Assembly: GCA_020736575.1 (NCBI GenBank)
Contig: JAGPYM010000036.1
Span: 248,001-312,000, forward strand
Source: Thelonectria olida
Lineage: Eukaryota > Ascomycota > Sordariomycetes > Hypocreales > Nectriaceae
Length of the DNA: 64,000 bases
Reading direction: 5' to 3'
A program made the translations under genes and the position numbers. The notes beneath the pieces are model-generated. The model made no database searches. It was not told the origin of the DNA and saw nothing but the letters and a program-made list of their open reading frames with translations. The number at the start of each line of letters is the position of its first letter. Within the stretch, counting starts at the first letter, position 1. This document shows positions 11,477-23,714 of this stretch, one piece after another.

Positions 11477-12615
11477 AAAGACGTGCGGGGTTGTGTGGCT
11501 TGCTTCTTATTTGCTTGGGGTGTTGCGTCCGGATGGGAAAGAAATCCACATGGCAAGGGCTTGCATTTTGATGTCCATAGGGAATAAGACTCAATGACAT
11601 CCTTGGGAACAGACAACATCGTCTATATTGGATGAATCTCTCCAGTGACTTGCGCCCGGCCTACTTGATACCAGGCGTTGATTTGGGTGCGTCAAGTGGA
11701 CTGCTCGTCTGCCGAACCATTACTCAATACCAAAATCTTGGAAACCAGTAACCAAAACTCTACCTCGCTCTCAGTTCGTGTATGCACGGCAGATGCTGTA
11801 TTCCATTGGCGTATCGTAGTGTTCTCGAAACAGCTAACTTACACATGAATTCATTGCTGCATGTTCCTATCTGTAGGTACTTCATACCTGACCCTTTCGC
11901 ACCTTTTTCTTCAGATTTGAGGCCCACACTTCCTTCTTTCTTTCCAATAACGATTCTTCGAATCTCTAGTTCCTGCGTTTCCACCAATCCTGGAGGCTTT
12001 CCGTGCTAGAGTTGGAGTTGCAAATACATTGCCCTCCGCCTCCAGAATCAAACTGCACCTGCGCCCCGCCAGTTGTAAACCGAGCACTCACGAAGTATGT
12101 ACGTATGGTGAAGATCTTCTCACTTGCAACCATTCCAGAAACAGTAGCCTTTCCCCATATTAATTTCCCCCAGCCCATCAGGTCTTTTCTGTAATCTTAA
12201 AAGGCTCTATTCAGGTGTCTTTATAAAATTTGTACGTATTTTCAGTGTCGGTACGTAACTGTATGACGCCGCCTCCCGCCGTCGCGGCCCAGCCACAGAC
12301 AGCTGTCGCACTCCCAAGCCAAGACCAACTTTACGAAGTACGGACAAGTAGGCTCCGACATTTGTCACAGCTGACGACAACTCGACCTCTGCGCTGGACT
12401 ATTTCATACTCTCGGGGCGACTTCTTCTTTCCTCTCCAACGGTTTTTCTCTCTTATTAATACCCTTCCTCTGTGTCGCATTACTCGCGCCGGCGGTGTCG
12501 GACCACGTCGCCTCGTCATTCCAGGGGCTTGTCTACAAGCTTCCCCTCTCCTTCTTCCTACATCAACCATACCTACCAGTAGCATCGCGGAGCTTATCCG
12601 CCAAGACAAGCAGAT
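11477..12615. other. Intergenic region RPL21 - SLA2
   Basis: About 1.1 kb with no supported gene. The last 300 bp before SLA2 are pyrimidine-rich and likely hold its promoter and 5' UTR. Confidence 0.5.
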
Positions 12616-15600
12616 ATGGCTGCCGTCCGTGGAATGGAGCACACCAAGTACGTGAATTTGTATTGCGCTGAACCGAGTGGATGTTAACAATCTGCGCCTT
12701 TGAACAGGACCGATCAGGAACTTGCCATCAACATCAAGAAAGCCACCAACCCCGAAGAGATTTCTCCCAAGCGCAAGCATGTCCGAGCATGCATTGTTTA
12801 TACGTGGGATCATAGGTCTTCTGCCGCCTTCTGGGCTGGCGTGAAGGTGTATGTTAACCAGCCTCAGTTGTCCCCTTTTGTCCCTGCTAACGCCGTCATG
12901 ACAGTCAACCAATCCTCGCCGATGAAGTCCAGACGTTCAAGGCCCTTATTACGATCCACAAAGTCCTCCAAGAGGGCCATCCTAGCGCCCTGAAGGAGGC
13001 AATGGCGAACCGAGCCTGGATTGATAGTCTCAACCGTGGCATGGCCGGCGAGGGAATGCGCGGTTACGGGCCTTTGATCCGCGAATACGTTTATTACCTC
13101 CTCGCGAAGCTGTCCTTCCATCACCAACACCCCGAATTCAACGGCACATTCGAATACGAAGAGTACCTAAGCTTGAAGGCCATCAATGACCCTAACGAAG
13201 GCTACGAGACCATCACCGACCTGATGGTCCTACAAGATAAGATTGAGCAATTCCAGAAACTCATCTTCTCCCACTTCCGGAATGTCGGAAACAACGAATG
13301 CCGTATCGCAGCGCTGGTTCCCCTTGTTCAGGAGAGCTATGGCATTTACAAGTTCATCACGAGCATGTTACGCGCTATGCACTCTAGTAAGTTGATGTTA
13401 ATCGACTACATCAAAACACGGAAAACTAACGGCAATCAGTGACTGGCGACGATGAAGCTCTAGAGCCCCTCCGACAACGATACAATGCCCAACATTACCG
13501 TCTTGTCAAGTTCTACTACGAATGTTCCAACCTCCGATACCTGACGAGCCTGATCACCATCCCGAAGCTGCCTCAAGATCCACCTAACCTCCTAGCCGAA
13601 GATGACGACGCGCCTGCCCTCCCGGCTCGACCGAAGCAAGAAATTGAACGAAAGCCATCTCCTCCACCACAGCCCAAGCAAGAAGAGCCCGACGAGATGT
13701 CCGAGTTTTGGAAGAGCGAGTTGGACCGTCAGAACCGTGAGTATGAGGAGCAGCAGCGAGTTCTCGAGGAGCGTCAGCAACAAGCCTTGCTTGCACAGCA
13801 GCAGGCTCAGCTTCAGGCCCAACGCGAGTTCGAGGATCAACAACGTGCTTTGATGGAGCAACAGCAGCGCGAACAGGAGGCGCTTGTAGCTCAGCAGGCG
13901 CAGTGGCAGACACAAGGCCGTCTGGCTGAGCTGGAACGAGAGAACTTGAATGCGCGAGCTCAGTACGAGCGAGACCAGCTTATGCTCCAACAATATGACC
14001 AGCGTGTCAAGAATCTTGAGAGTGAGCTCTCTCAAATCCAGAATAGCCTCGGCCAGCAGATGGTGAGCAAGGACGACCAAATCAAGGCGTTGCAGGAGCA
14101 GGTCAACACCTGGAGGACCAAGTACGAGTCACTTGCCAAACTCTACTCTCAACTCAGGCATGAGCACCTTGATCTCCTCCAGAAATTCAAATCTGTCCAG
14201 CTAAAGGCCGCCAGCGCTCAAGAGGCTATTGAGCGACGTGAGAAGCTGGAGCGCGAGATCAAGACCAAGAACCTAGAGCTGGCTGACATGATCCGTGAGC
14301 GTGATCGCGCGCTCCACGATAAGGACCGTGTGAGCGGCAGCAATAAGGACGAGGTCGAGAAGCTCAGACGTGAGCTTCGAATGGCCATGGACCGAGCTGA
14401 CAACTTGGAGCGCAGCAAGGGCAACGAACTGTCCACCATGCTAGCCAAGTACAACCGTGAGATGGCCGACCTAGAAGAGGCTCTCCGCAACAAGTCGCGG
14501 GCTCTCGAGGATGCGCAGGGCAAGCTCCGAGATGGCAGCTCGGACCTTGAGCAGCTTCTTCGGGACAAAGAAGAAGAACTCGAGGTCTACAAGACAGGCA
14601 TGGATGAGACTCTCCTGGAGTTAAGCCTGCTCAAGCAGAACCAAGGGGAAACAGATAATGCTCTGGACGGACAGATTGACGCGCTCATCCTGTCTAACCT
14701 TGACAAGATCAATGATATCATCGACTCAGTCCTTCAGTCTGGTGTCGCGCGTGTCGACGACGCTCTGTATGAACTGGACTCCTCCATGCAGGCTGGTAAC
14801 CAGAACGCCTCCCCTTCGTTCGTCCTGTCTCAGATTGAGAAGGCGTCTGCCAGCGCTATGGAGTTTGCTACAGCATTCAACAACTTTATCGCAGATGGCC
14901 CCAACAGCACTCACGCCGAGCTAATTAAGAACATCAACGTCTTTTCGGGAGCGATTGCAGATGTGTGCAGCAACACCAAGGGTCTTACACGTCTGGCTAC
15001 TGATGACAAGAAGACGGACGCATTGATGAACGGGGCACGACAGTCTGCACAGTCTACGGTCCAATTCTTCCGTGGACTACAGAGCTTCAGGCTCGAAGGG
15101 ATGGATCCCCTACAGAAGACGGATGTGGTCATCAACAGCAATAACGATGCGCAGATGAATCTGCAAAAGCTGAACAAACTAGTCGAGGCCTTTGCGCCAG
15201 GCTTCGGCAAGCTCACCAACAAGAAGGGAGATCTAGGAGATCTCGTCGACCAGGAACTGAGCAAGGCAGCGGATGCTATTGCAGCAGCGGCCGCCCGACT
15301 AGCCAAGCTCAAGAACAAGCCCCGTGACGGCTACTCCACGTATGAGCTCAAGGTGCACGACTCGATTTTGGACGCAGCGACTGCAATTACGAACGCCATT
15401 ACACAGCTTATTCAAGCAGCGTCGGTGACGCAGCAAGAGATTGTACAGGCCGGACGCGGATCATCCTCCCGAACGGCTTTCTACAAGAAGAACAACCGAT
15501 GGACGGAGGGACTCATCTCGGCTGCCAAGGCGGTGGCTTCTTCGACGAACACGCTCATTGAGACTGCGGACGGAGTCATCTCGAACCGCAATAGCCCAGA

Positions 15601-16061
15601 GCAGCTGATTGTCGCGTCCAACGACGTGGCGGCGTCGACGGCCCAGCTCGTGGCGGCGAGTCGTGTCAAGGCGGGCTTCATGTCCAAGAGCCAAGAAAAG
15701 CTGGAGCAGGCCAGCAAAGCTGTGGGAGCGGCATGTCGCGCATTGGTGCGCCAAGTGCAGACCATGATCAAAGAGCGCAGTCAAGAGGAGGACCAAGTGG
15801 ACTACTCTTCACTCGGGGCCCACGAATTCAAGGTGCGGGAAATGGAGCAACAGGTAAGTTTGTCTCTTCCCCATGCGAACAAGGGCGGCGCTACGGGGTT
15901 GTCGGCCTTAACGGCTACTCCTTCAGGACAGGCGACGATCAGGATGAGGACGAGAGCTAACCCAACCATGACAGGTCGAGATCCTCCAATTGGAGAATTC
16001 GCTAGCGGCCGCGCGGCATCGTCTAGGAGAGATGAGGAAAATCTCTTACCAGGAAGAGTAG
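12616..16061 (+). CDS. SLA2: Endocytic adaptor Sla2/End4 (HIP1R homologue)
   Basis: Cortical protein linking clathrin-coated pits and membrane phosphoinositides to actin. Exons are 12616-12647, 12708-12848, 12905-13386, 13440-15853 and 15975-16061, giving 1,051 residues as expected for Sla2. An N-terminal ANTH domain (residues about 5-270, with TDQELAINIKKATNPEE and the ITIHKVLQEGHP motif) is followed by a glutamine-rich central coiled coil (about 305-620) and a C-terminal talin-like I/LWEQ actin-binding module (from about 810). The last 121-bp intron must be removed to reach the natural end; reading through it gives an unrelated tail. SLA2 is the classical border gene of the MAT locus, and MAT1-1-2 follows 866 bp downstream. 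Confidence 0.96.
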
Positions 16062-16927
16062 GGCGGGCTTGGCGTGGCGGAGGGCTAGGCAGAATAGAGG
16101 TCAAGCGTCGGACGGGAGTCTACTGCGCCGTCTTGATGGCAGAGCTTCGGACACGGGACATGGTAATTATGTCAGGTCAGCCGCGAGAGAAAAGATTGTT
16201 TATAGCTTCTCAAGATCCCGTGACCTAGTGAGGAATGCGAATGTCGCTCGTCGTAGTGATCTCTTGTTGGTCAGACAGTTGGACTACCAAGCCCGGTGCA
16301 ACACACCCAGTGCTAGAGATTATCGAGACGGGGACGAGAACTGCCATCATGTACTGCATTATTATAGTCAAAAATGCCGATAATCTAGGCATACAATAGA
16401 GGTCGATACAGGCCAAACCCTGGCATTGCATCTGTCTCAATAAGCTTCTCTCCATCCGACCCCCTGTCCTCCAAAGACCGCTCAAAATCCGCCGCTCCAT
16501 CCCCGTCCCGTGTTGGTCGGTCCCGTAGTGTGAGTTGTAGAGCGAACCTAGACGGTGCGCCTTCGACGTCCCTTGAAAATCCACGGGAAGAAATAATTCT
16601 CACGCCAGGTCGTACTCATAACCGCTTCCTAGCAAATGACGGGAGCTTACCTGCCTCCCTCACTGGGAGTTTGTAGGGAAAGTTGCAGTCGCGCGAGCGT
16701 CGCTGTCAAACGCAGCTGTTGTACAGCTGCCCGCCAGCTTTGAGCACTTAGGTACCGACCTATGTTACGTTGCCTTGCCTGAAAGTGAATCACAACCTTT
16801 TACTCTGGCGTTTGCTTTCGCCTCTTGGCATTGATTCCGATCAAACAGCGACTCGTTCAAAACAAAACGTTGGTTCGGACCTAGCCTTTTCGCAACTTCG
16901 ATCCTTCATCATCCGCATGCCGCGACC
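16062..16927. promoter_or_regulatory. SLA2 3' region and MAT1-1-2 promoter
   Basis: An 866-bp spacer. It contains the minus-oriented copy of the MAT-region repeat (16617-16754), ending 173 bp before the MAT1-1-2 start codon. No gene was recognised. Confidence 0.55.
16617..16754 (-). repeat. MAT-region dispersed repeat, copy A (inverted)
   Basis: Two blocks, read on the minus strand. Block 1 is 48 bp (16707-16754) and matches 23667-23714 at about 44 of 48 positions. Block 2 is 80 bp (16617-16696) and matches 23406-23485 in the opposite orientation at roughly 90% identity. Most differences in block 2 are C/T or G/A transitions. Block 1 contains a 19-bp hairpin with arms GCAGCTG and CAGCTGC around TACAA. 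Confidence 0.8.
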
Positions 16928-18414
16928 ATGGATAACCTCCTCTGCTACGAGCCTCTCTGGGCCGATGGTGCCTCGACGGCTTTTCGCTTCCCACAGAAGG
17001 ATATCCACGATCTGATCCTCAAGTGTATGAAGCAACTCAAGCTTGATTCGCCCACCGAAGCCATTGCCTCATCGATTGGAGGTAAGATCTCACTGTCGCC
17101 CTTTTCTTCGTATCGAAGCTCACCACATTCCAGACATCATTTCGACTGTCCTCGAATTTCTGGACACATTGCTTCGAAATCAGTCCGATGAGAACTTCAT
17201 CCTTCAGAGAGCCCGAGCTGCCGCCAACACCGTCTCTATGCCTCCTGAAATTGCAATTCGCAGTGCTATTGTGGCATGGTACCTGTCTTCCTACACAACC
17301 CTGCATCGACCTCGGCCAGATACACCCCAGCCCCTCTTGGACCAGTCCAACGCTGCGGTAGCCCAGAGAGAGGGAGCAATTGACACCTCGATCGCAAACT
17401 TAGGTTACTTGGCTATGCTTACGTTGAAGGAGATGTGGGTTCCGCCTTCGGATAATAAACTTCGAGTTGCGTCCCTCATATCAAACGGCACTGTCACGTT
17501 CCTAGTCGTCGGCATTCTGATCATCCCCCATCTTGGGAACGAGGTCAACTGGCCTGACGAGCTCTCGAAATTCGGTCCTCTGGCCCCTTTTGAGACGCTT
17601 CTCAAAACATCTTGGGCTGTTGCGAGAGAGAAAGTTCCTGGTTTCGTGCCACCTCCCGGCATCGAGTTTGGTGCCACAAACGCTGAAGTCAAGCTTAACA
17701 AAACTGGGCACACCCTAATGACCAGTGTTGGCGAAGGAGGAGAGTGGTTTGAGGTCCCGTATTGGCATCCCTGCAGGGTTGTCCCTGGTTCTGCGTGGAA
17801 CAGGTTCATAAGAAACACGCACCAGCACATTTTCCCGACTAAACCACGGGATGAACTTACCAGCGAGGTTTACTACAGGGTTCCCAGTTCAGCCTGTTCT
17901 CTCGTCGACAGAGTCCGGGAGTACTACCAGGAGCTTCGCACCCATTTTGATCAAGTTCGTCATGTCTGCCTATTCGATTATGACAACACACTGACATTCA
18001 AATTAGGAGGATATAGATCGCTATCCTCCTGTTAGCGAGGAGGCAAAGGCCGAGCTATTCGTTCGATTGGCTGAGGCTACGGGGCTTATGTATCCCATCA
18101 ACCGACCATGGGAGGAAGTAAGTTTCATTCGTGACCCCCAATAACTCAAGGCTTACCAAATTCCAGGAAACGAATGATGTGGAGGAGCTCGCAGACCTTG
18201 GGTATATGTACGAGCTGCCTTTCGTAAGTTTATGCTGTTCTCAGCTTCCCGTCAAACACGGCTAACTTTAGTGACCCAGCGCAAGAAGCCTGCCAGTGAC
18301 ATGAATGGGTATTTGACTCTTCCGTTCCTGAACAGCCTTGTGCATTCGTTTCGGATGGGTGTTGAGCCAGTCCCTACCGAGATGGGGCTCGTTGCATTTG
18401 GTTTCAATGGTTGA
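16928..18414 (+). CDS. MAT1-1-2: Mating-type protein MAT1-1-2 (PPF-domain family)
   Basis: Idiomorph-specific protein needed for sexual development in Sordariomycetes; its molecular role is not settled. Exons are 16928-17081, 17134-17954, 18007-18117, 18167-18223 and 18280-18414, giving 425 residues. The N-terminus MDNLLCYEPLWADGASTAFR and the central region (AIVAWYLSSYTTLHRPRPDT, then YWHPCRVVPGSAWNRFIRNT) match my recollection of hypocrealean MAT1-1-2 proteins, including the conserved P/W/F-rich core. Donors are GTAAGA, GTTCGT, GTAAGT and GTAAGT, with branch points before the acceptors. It lies next to SLA2 and is separated from MAT1-1-1 by 3.5 kb; normally it lies between MAT1-1-1 and MAT1-1-3. 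The second donor (GTTCGT) is the least certain junction. Confidence 0.85.
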
Positions 18415-21400
18415 ATACTCCTGGGCTTCAACGCACCAAGTTGGCAGTCTCGTGAGGGCGGTCAAATTAGGGATGCGAGTTGTACTATTCACTATGGGCT
18501 TTGAGTGATAGATTGCCACTAGGTTTTCGCAGATCGGTACTCCCTTGGAACTTGGACGGTCACGCCAGCCCTTCGAAGACGATGGCAAATACAGTGCATT
18601 CGATTGACATGATTCCTCCGCTCCCCTTACTACGTTTATCATTCTTGCTGGTGGCTTTTTCACAGAAAGGTGCTCACGCACCACCCCCACTTGCGCGATC
18701 GCGCCCGATCCCTGTTGTTCAACCCAGGTCGTAGCTTGGCCAGATTCCTTCCCCCGTCATCTCACGTTCGTTTTCGCAAGATTAACATTGATGAAGCGCG
18801 CCGCTGTGGAGCACGAGATCTGATTACTGAAACGTTGTTAGTCCGTGAGGCTAGTTCCATCGTAGTGGATCGACATGATGTCGCTACCCTCCATCTCTTC
18901 GGACCTTGGCAAACCGTGTAATCATCTCGCAGAACTTAATTTATTCGGCCATAAGGTGTCTCGTCTTGTCTTCCTTGGAAGAAATCGACCCGGTTATTGG
19001 AAAGCCGAGTCTCTAAGGTTTGGTAATCTAGAACTCTCTCTTGGGTCTTAGTTGGCTTTGGCTGAGACAATTTAATCGTGTCGGGCTGAGCTGAGCCGAA
19101 CTGCAAGGAGGGGATGGTGCGTCATGCAGTTGGTTGTCCGTAAGCAAAGCAAAAATAAAGAGTCAGACACGGGATTGAGGGGCTGCTTCGTAAAACCAGG
19201 CAAACACATCCAAATTAGAGCACTCCCTGCTTCTCCTTTCTCACCCGTTGTTCCCTCGCGCAAGGCACATGGCACTTTCTTTCAAGCTCTTTTCTTTGTT
19301 CTCACAAAAAGAAGCAACGGAAGCCCGCTTTGATACGGGCATGTAGGGTAGTCTCTGTGGCACTTGCACAACCCACCCACGCGGCCCCTCATTTTCCCCT
19401 CGCCTCCTCATCCCACTTTGTCTCATTCAGTCTAGCCCAAGTCTGCTGCCAAAAGCGGAGTCTCACCAAGTCCCTGTCCCTGCAAAGCGCCTAGCGTACC
19501 TGCGTAGTACAGTACGTTTATGTATGTACGTGCAAGTAGGGAGGCTTGAACGAGGCTTGCTGACACTATAGGACGGGACTGGCGGATCCCCCGCGTAAGG
19601 AAGGGAATTAACTGGATTGCGGATGGCGGATGTAGGCGAAAAGTGCGTATCAACGGTATTGTGCCAGACACATCTCGACTTCTGTTGGCTCCGATAGACA
19701 TTGCAAGCAAGAATGTTTGCTCGACTCATCACCAACAGGGCTTGTGGAGAAGCGCAGTGGAGGGTGGTAGACATGTAAGTCTGAAAATAGTCAGCAGGCT
19801 TGTTTCTATCCGCTGTTTGCCGTTGTGCAAAGATAGACTTGCCGTTGCCGTCTGGGGTCGAGCGTGCATGATGATGCAAAGAGTCCATGGCGAACCGTGT
19901 GAAAACCGTCCAGCGTCGTACACCCGTTGGTTAGTGCAACGCAAGGTGCCGGCGACTTGAGTCCCTTACTTACATGCCAGTGTTGCAAAGTGGGCTATGC
20001 ATGTCTATGCCAAGGTCCCCGAGAACGCCACACCTTGGCAGAATGTAGCATCGAGACCTTCTTGCCAACATCTCGGACTAAGGAATCGCGCAGGAACAAT
20101 CCGGTTAACTCCGAAAAACCCTGTCGCCATCTCCATGTTATTGCGCTTCTCCCATTTACGCAACTGGCCGTCTGGCCGTCTTGATTCGCCTCCTGGATAG
20201 CCACCCTTCAACAAGGCTGATGGATCTCAAGGAGGGGATCACCGGGCTCTCGTTGCGAAGGTTATGCCAAGAGGGGCTTGACTCTATGCGGTATGCGCGA
20301 TGGGCCAGCAGCCCAGCCTTGGCCTGCGCTCAAAGTCAATCGATTGACATGGACGAGATAGGGAGTGGGATTGAGCCATTAGAGAGCACTGGAACACAGC
20401 TGCGCTTCCACCAACACATGATGGAATTGGAGCGCACATGGAAGGAGGGTGAACTCGGGGCGGCCAGGCGGGTAACGTAGCCGATTTCCATTTTCAATAT
20501 TCCATTCCTTTTTTGCTTTTTTATTTGAACTGCTTGGTTGACCCAACCAGGCTCAAGCCCTCGTTGCCCTCGTTGCCTAAGGTACGTTGCCTAAGGTACG
20601 TTGCCCAAGTTTCCCAAGCTGCGTTGCCCTGGGCCACGCACAAAACCCCTTGTTATTGAATTGGCCGAAAACAACAACAAGCTGTGAGAAGCCCTCTGCG
20701 CACTCGAGCTCCCCAGGTGAGGTTCAAGTGAACTGCCGATGGGAATCAGAAGAAATGTGGGGCAACAAGCGGAGGGGAGTGTGATTAGCAAGTTCCACCT
20801 CTATCAAGGACCCCTGCCGCAGATCCACGCACAGACACATGCCGTTTGCAAAGGTGGACCTGACAAGTGCGCGTGCCCCACTCTCGTTTGCTCAATCGGG
20901 ACGCAACGCAAACCACCCCCCGGTCCACTGTCGCCTACCCTAGTCTTGACTTGGCCCGTGCGACGCAACGGCACCCCTGCCCCTGCTTTCCTGCGAACTC
21001 CTGCGAAGAGCGAGTCTGCGAGTGCCCCTCCGCAACAGGTACAACTGCGCGGCTGGTTACCAGGCAATTCAACAAGTCACTCACGCAGCCAGCCCAGGCA
21101 GAACTGCATGAGCGTCGCGATCAGGTACGTACCTCTGTGTGAAAACTCTGCTCTCCTCGATCCCAACGTGACGGTCGCCCTCACTGCGATCGAAGTCAGT
21201 CAAGGATCAAGGTACGTTATTTCAATGAGGTAAGATGAGGGTCGAGATGCTTCCCGTAGGTGGCTTCGATGCATCTGCGGCGGGCGTCGCTGGCGGGAAG
21301 GGAAGCCGGCGCAGTGGGCCAAGGTGCCTAACGGAACAAGGTGGTAGGCATGTCGGTTTTGTTGCACGAGAGAGCTCTGTCGCACGAGAGCCGTAGGGCA

Positions 21401-21919
21401 TGCACACCTGTCCTCTCGAGGCCTCTATTTGGCTTCTTCTGAAGAGGAGACGTATATCACCCAGTTTATTCGGCCAGCTTCGAGCTACGAGAATCTTGAC
21501 CACTCGATCATTTCACAATGGCGAGAGAAGAGAGTTTGAATTGGCCAGATGTGTACCCAGGCAAGGAGTGAGTCCGCGACGATTGCACGCGATGCCATTC
21601 GGTGCGATAAAAAACAAGGTACCAACCACCTTTTCCCACCAAGGTCCACCGTCGCGTGTCTGCGACCTTCCACAGACTTCCAGGAGGAGAAGCCACCACA
21701 GTAATTATCTTTCGGCCAAATGAACATATTGATTGACACTTTCAAGGGCTGAGCTTATTGTTACGGCGGAAACAGAGTTGCACAACAAGAGATAAACGAT
21801 AATGCTTGTTTGATAGCAGACATTCGGAAACTCGCTACTTCTGAGGTTGTAATCTACCATTGCCTCCCTTCGCCCATACCGGATCTTTTGTTGTACTATG
21901 AACACGTCTGTTTATGAAC
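18415..21919. other. Gene-poor spacer inside the MAT1-1 idiomorph
   Basis: 3.5 kb between the 3' ends of MAT1-1-2 and MAT1-1-1, which converge on it. Reading frames are short and have no protein-like composition, and no transposon signature was recognised. A short tandem of CGTTGCC(T/C)AAGGTA-like units lies near 20570-20620. Base composition is ordinary, not AT-rich. Confidence 0.5.
20570..20625. repeat. Short tandem GTTGCC-containing repeat
   Basis: Several copies of a roughly 14-bp unit (CGTTGCCTAAGGTA and variants) lie in tandem within the MAT spacer. No coding sense is apparent. Confidence 0.55.
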
Positions 21920-23183
21920 CTAGCCATCAATCAAGTAGTGGAAGTCTTGCTGAGGGACATAGTTGTTGCCCTCATTACCAGTTACTACAAGGCGTTAGAT
22001 TGGGTGCATGACATAAAGGTGAGTGGGTTGAACTTACTTCCAAGCTCCGAGAGCTCTGGCACAACGTGACCAACAGCAAGATCGATCTCACGAGGATTGT
22101 CGTTGTCAACGGGATCGGTTTGTTTGATAGCCGAGAACTGAAAAGTGTGGTCGATGCGAAGACCAATGTTGGTGTCGTAGTAAGGTGCCCACTGAGTTGG
22201 ATGAGGCCGCGCCATCATGGCGTTGGAGACTTCGCTCATATTGTGAACCTGAAACAGGCGAGGAGGGTATTGATCGAAAGCTTTAAGATTGAAGTTCGGC
22301 CCAACGAGCTCCTCAGCTGCCTCACGAGGACGCACAATAGCGTCCGCCGTAAAGTCCAGCTTCTCCTGTGTGATCAGATAAGGTGTCTCAACGGGCAAGG
22401 TAGACGTGGTCATGATTCCGTTGGTGTTCGCGCAAAGACGTTCCATAAGTCGGTAGCCCTGCTGGGAAAGATATCCAGTGTTAAGAAGGGCCTTGAGGAG
22501 CTCGATTTCAGTGGATGGAACGACCTCAATCTGAGTTGGAGCCACGGTAACAGCTGGGTCCTGGACCAATATCTGGGAGCCTGTTCCATCTTCCCGAAGA
22601 ACCCAACCAAGAGTAGGAAGGTAGACGCTGGGATCAACGATATTCATGATGGGGCAGCAGATGGCAAGAAAGCCTCCGAGTGAGATGTTGCACTTCCCAA
22701 CCTCATCGCGGGCGAAGGAGTAGACCTTGGCGATCAGAGCCCACTTGTTTCTGAAAGGTTCCTTACCCCACAGGGTCGTCAAGAAACCAGAAGCAATTTT
22801 CTGCTGGGCTTCCGGGAAGAGTCTGAGGTAGTAGGCTATTGATAGTTAATAATGAAAGCGCTGCTGGAGAAGAATTGAGACCTACTGCGGAAAGCCATGA
22901 AGGCGTTGAGGGGTCGCTGAGGACGGTCACCGCTGCCGTTGGCGGCTGCCTGGGCGGGAGGATTGGCTGGAATGGAAGCCGCAGCGATGTTTGGCTGATC
23001 ACTGACAGTAAGATCTTCAGGCATATTCTTGAACCAGTTGGCAGCGACGGCAAAGAAGACATCATCGTCAACGATGGACAACAACTGCAAGGCGGAGATG
23101 TTCTTCAAACGTCGCATGAGTCTCTCCTTGACGTCAGCTGACTTCAAGGTGAGCTCTTGAGGAAGTTTGGGAAGTGAAGCCAT
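21920..23183 (-). CDS. MAT1-1-1: Mating-type protein MAT1-1-1 (alpha-box transcription factor)
   Basis: Master regulator of MAT1-1 identity; nuclear DNA-binding factor controlling pheromone and receptor genes. Exons are 22886-23183, 22038-22835 and 21920-21984, giving 386 residues with exact phases. The alpha-box begins near residue 87 with RPQRPLNAFMAFR and continues YYLRLFPEAQQKIASGFLTT and LWGKEPFRNKWALIAKVYSF, the hallmark of MATalpha_HMG proteins. The first intron (50 bp) falls inside the alpha-box at the position conserved in Pezizomycotina. A second intron (22037-21985) with TCTAAC branch point leads to a short last exon ending HYLIDG. It diverges from MAT1-1-3. Confidence 0.96.
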
Positions 23184-23405
23184 CCTTGGTTGCTGTTATT
23201 GTTGTTGTTGTGATTGTGGAGGATGGATGAAGAAACAGGAAGACGAACATGGGAGATTTATGTGAGGGGGAGTGTCTTGAGCAAGGGTGTGGGTCAAGGA
23301 AGAAAATGCCCCTGTAGGGTGTGGAAATATCATCAGTATGAAATCATGAAGAGCGAGGTACGTACCTAGGTGGAGAGGGCTGGGGTCTTGTTTGAACGAC
23401 AGGGG

Positions 23406-23714
23406 TCGCGCAACTGCGACTTTCTCTACAAACTCCCAGTGAGGTAGGCGGGTAAGTTCCCGCCATTTGCTAGGAAAGCGCTTTGGAAAACTTAACCTGA
23501 TTACCTACCTACCTAAATAGGTACCTAGGTAGGTAGGTACCTGGGTAGGTAGGTAGGTACCCAGTTGTCAGTGAGTCACAATGGGAAACAAATAGCCATT
23601 CGTGTGCCGGGGAACAATAGCAAGAGAGTGCATTGTGTTGAGGGAGGTACCTCGGACAATAGCTACTACCTAAGTGACCGAAGCTGGCGGGCGGCTGTAC
23701 AACAGCTGCGTTTG
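23406..23714 (+). repeat. MAT-region dispersed repeat, copy B (permuted)
   Basis: Block 2 at 23406-23485 and block 1 at 23667-23714, both in plus orientation, so opposite to copy A at 16617-16754. The block order is 2 then 1, whereas in copy A read 5' to 3' it is 1 then 2. The two blocks are split by about 180 bp that includes the TACCTAGG simple repeat. Sequence just after block 2 (GCGCTTTGG...AACTTAACCT) is shared with copy C. Confidence 0.8.
23504..23562. repeat. Self-complementary TACC/GGTA simple repeat
   Basis: Runs of TACCTACC followed by GGTAGGTAGG form a near-palindromic tract able to fold into a hairpin. Shorter relatives of TACCTAGGTAGG occur near 50370-50408 and 54012. Confidence 0.7.

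Noticed and set aside
15854..16228. Extended C-terminus of SLA2 by reading through to 16228
   Set aside because: A GTAAGT donor at 15854 and a TGACAG acceptor at 15974 restore the conserved Sla2 end; the read-through tail is unrelated sequence.
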